The translations under genes and the position numbers were made by a program. Shown here one piece after another: positions 63,011 through 64,000 of a stretch of DNA of 64,000 nucleotides. Every line of letters starts with the position of its first letter. Positions within the stretch are counted from its first letter, which is position 1. This DNA comes from Glaciimonas sp. (GTDB taxonomy: Bacteria > Pseudomonadota > Gammaproteobacteria > Burkholderiales > Burkholderiaceae_D). The stretch is taken from the NCBI GenBank assembly GCA_012927585.1, contig JABBOY010000039.1, forward strand, positions 1-64,000. Direction: 5' to 3'. The notes under the pieces are model-generated. The model was not told where the DNA came from and searched no databases. It worked only from the letters and a program-made list of their open reading frames with translations.

Positions 63011-64000
63011 ATGCATGAACAGAGAGCGCGCCTCAAGGTACTCAGTGCCGGCATCTTCAGCCTGATCCTGGTGTTGGGCGTTGCCCGTTTTTCCTATACG
63101 CCCTTGCTGCCGCTGATGCAGCAGCAAGCGGGGCTTGGCGTTGCCGCAGCAGGCTGGCTAGCGGCCATCAACTACGCCGGCTACCTGAGCGGAGCAATCA
63201 TCGCCTCCCTTATCAGCGACCTGGTGCTGAAGGATCGCCTCTATCGTATCGGCATGGTACTGGCCATTGCCAGCACCGCGGTCATGGGCCTGACCACGGA
63301 TATCACCATCTGGGCACTGTCCCGCTATATCGCCGGCCTCAGCAGTGCTGCCGGAATGCTGCTCGGGACCGGCCTGATCTTGAACTGGTTGATCCGTCAC
63401 AACCACCGGAGTGAACTAGGCATCCACTTTGCCGGCATTGGCCTGGGCATCGCTGGTTGCGCTGCTGCTGTGACTCTGTTCAGTCCGTGGCTGGACTGGC
63501 GCCAGCAGTGGTTTGCCTTCACCGCCCTGGGTTGCCTGCTCCTGGTGCCCGCGTTGCGTTGGTTGCCGGCGCCGGATCAAAGCGGCTTGACGAAGACCGG
63601 ACAGAAGATGGAAGACAATCCGCCCAGCCCGCTCTATCTGCGCATCTTTATGGCCGCCTATTTCTGTGCCGGTATCGGCTACGTGGTGAGCGCGACCTTC
63701 ATCGTGGCGATTGTGAACAAGTTGCCCGGGCTTGCCGGACAGGGCAACCTGGTGTTCCTGGCGATCGGGATTGGCGCCGCGCCGGCATGCATCAATTGGG
63801 ACTTGATCGCCCGCCGCACGGGCGATCTTAACGCCCTCATATTGGCCTCGATACTGCAAATCATAGGCATCTTGTTGCCGGTTATGGTCGGTGGCCTGTT
63901 TGCCGCTCTTTTCGGGGCTTTGCTTTTTGGTGGGACGTTCATCGGCATGGTGAGTTTGGCTCTAACTATGGTAGGCCGCTATTACCCGACCCGTCCGGCC
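63011..64000 (+). CDS. MFS transporter of the YbfB/YjiJ type, C-terminus beyond window
   Basis: The first 330 residues are visible, with about ten membrane helices. The opening LILVLGVARFSYTPLLPLMQQQAGLGVAAAGWLAAINYAGYLSGAI matches the YbfB/YjiJ subfamily, as does RYIAGLSSAAGMLLGTGLILNWLIRHNHRSELGIHFAGIGLGIA. Helices 7-10 follow from about 215. The substrate is unknown. The frame is open to the window end with no stop, so the last two helices lie outside. Confidence 0.9.
   Translation, partial: MHEQRARLKVLSAGIFSLILVLGVARFSYTPLLPLMQQQAGLGVAAAGWLAAINYAGYLSGAIIASLISDLVLKDRLYRIGMVLAIASTAVMGLTTDITIWALSRYIAGLSSAAGMLLGTGLILNWLIRHNHRSELGIHFAGIGLGIAGCAAAVTLFSPWLDWRQQWFAFTALGCLLLVPALRWLPAPDQSGLTKTGQKMEDNPPSPLYLRIFMAAYFCAGIGYVVSATFIVAIVNKLPGLAGQGNLVFLAIGIGAAPACINWDLIARRTGDLNALILASILQIIGILLPVMVGGLFAALFGALLFGGTFIGMVSLALTMVGRYYPTRPA

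Overview
The window reads as a chromosomal segment of a betaproteobacterium of the order Burkholderiales, most likely family Oxalobacteraceae (Herminiimonas/Janthinobacterium-like). This rests on protein character and gene order: ubiE-ubiJ-ubiB, then methyltransferase, FmdB, DUF502, aspS, nudB, endonuclease/exonuclease/phosphatase and clsB, and a complete ybgC-tolQRAB-pal-cpoB operon. The genus is an inference. Most of the window is housekeeping DNA with normal operons. No CRISPR array, prophage, toxin-antitoxin pair or recognisable defence island was found.

Layout. 1-2 kb: edge of an IS3-family element that seems to have replaced the 3' end of an iclR-type regulator gene, a decayed CoxE-like gene fragment and an AT-rich membrane protein gene. 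2-10 kb: arginine biosynthesis (argF, argG), rsgA, pterin dehydratase, an M48 peptidase, oligoribonuclease orn, a YecA-like protein and the kinase srkA. 10-15 kb: MarR-controlled tripartite drug efflux (outer-membrane factor, EmrA-like, EmrB-like). 15-21 kb: two tRNA-Lys genes and the Tol-Pal operon. 21-24 kb: two fumarylacetoacetase-family hydrolases and a SlyB-like lipoprotein. 24-32 kb: chemotaxis (two chemoreceptors and a CheV-like protein) around htpG, which has a clear sigma-32 promoter. 31.8-35 kb: an IclR regulator divergent from lutA-lutB, without lutC. 35-39 kb: quinone oxidoreductase, a candidate small RNA, a DUF938 methyltransferase, tRNA-Pro and an MFS transporter.

39-54 kb: ubiquinone genes ubiE, ubiJ and ubiB, a TPMT-like methyltransferase, a metallo-beta-lactamase-fold protein that has lost its metal ligands, FmdB, DUF502, aspS, nudB, a phosphodiesterase-fold enzyme, clsB, a large PAS-GGDEF-EAL-CZB protein and hslR. 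54-62 kb: a fatty-acid beta-oxidation cluster (TetR regulator, acyl-CoA dehydrogenase, FadB-like fusion, thioesterase, thiolase, enoyl-CoA hydratase) followed by a decayed short-chain dehydrogenase. 62-64 kb: a DUF3617 protein and an MFS transporter cut by the window end.

The most unusual signal is non-coding. Eight intergenic elements of about 60-80 nt, AT-rich and in both orientations, share the architecture GGGAGTATG, 19 nt, CCGCAT, about 21-22 nt, AAATAC, with almost invariant spacing and little other identity. A second set consists of REP-like hairpins that begin with GTAG. A third candidate is a roughly 93-nt RNA with a CCUCCU hairpin loop and a strong terminator.
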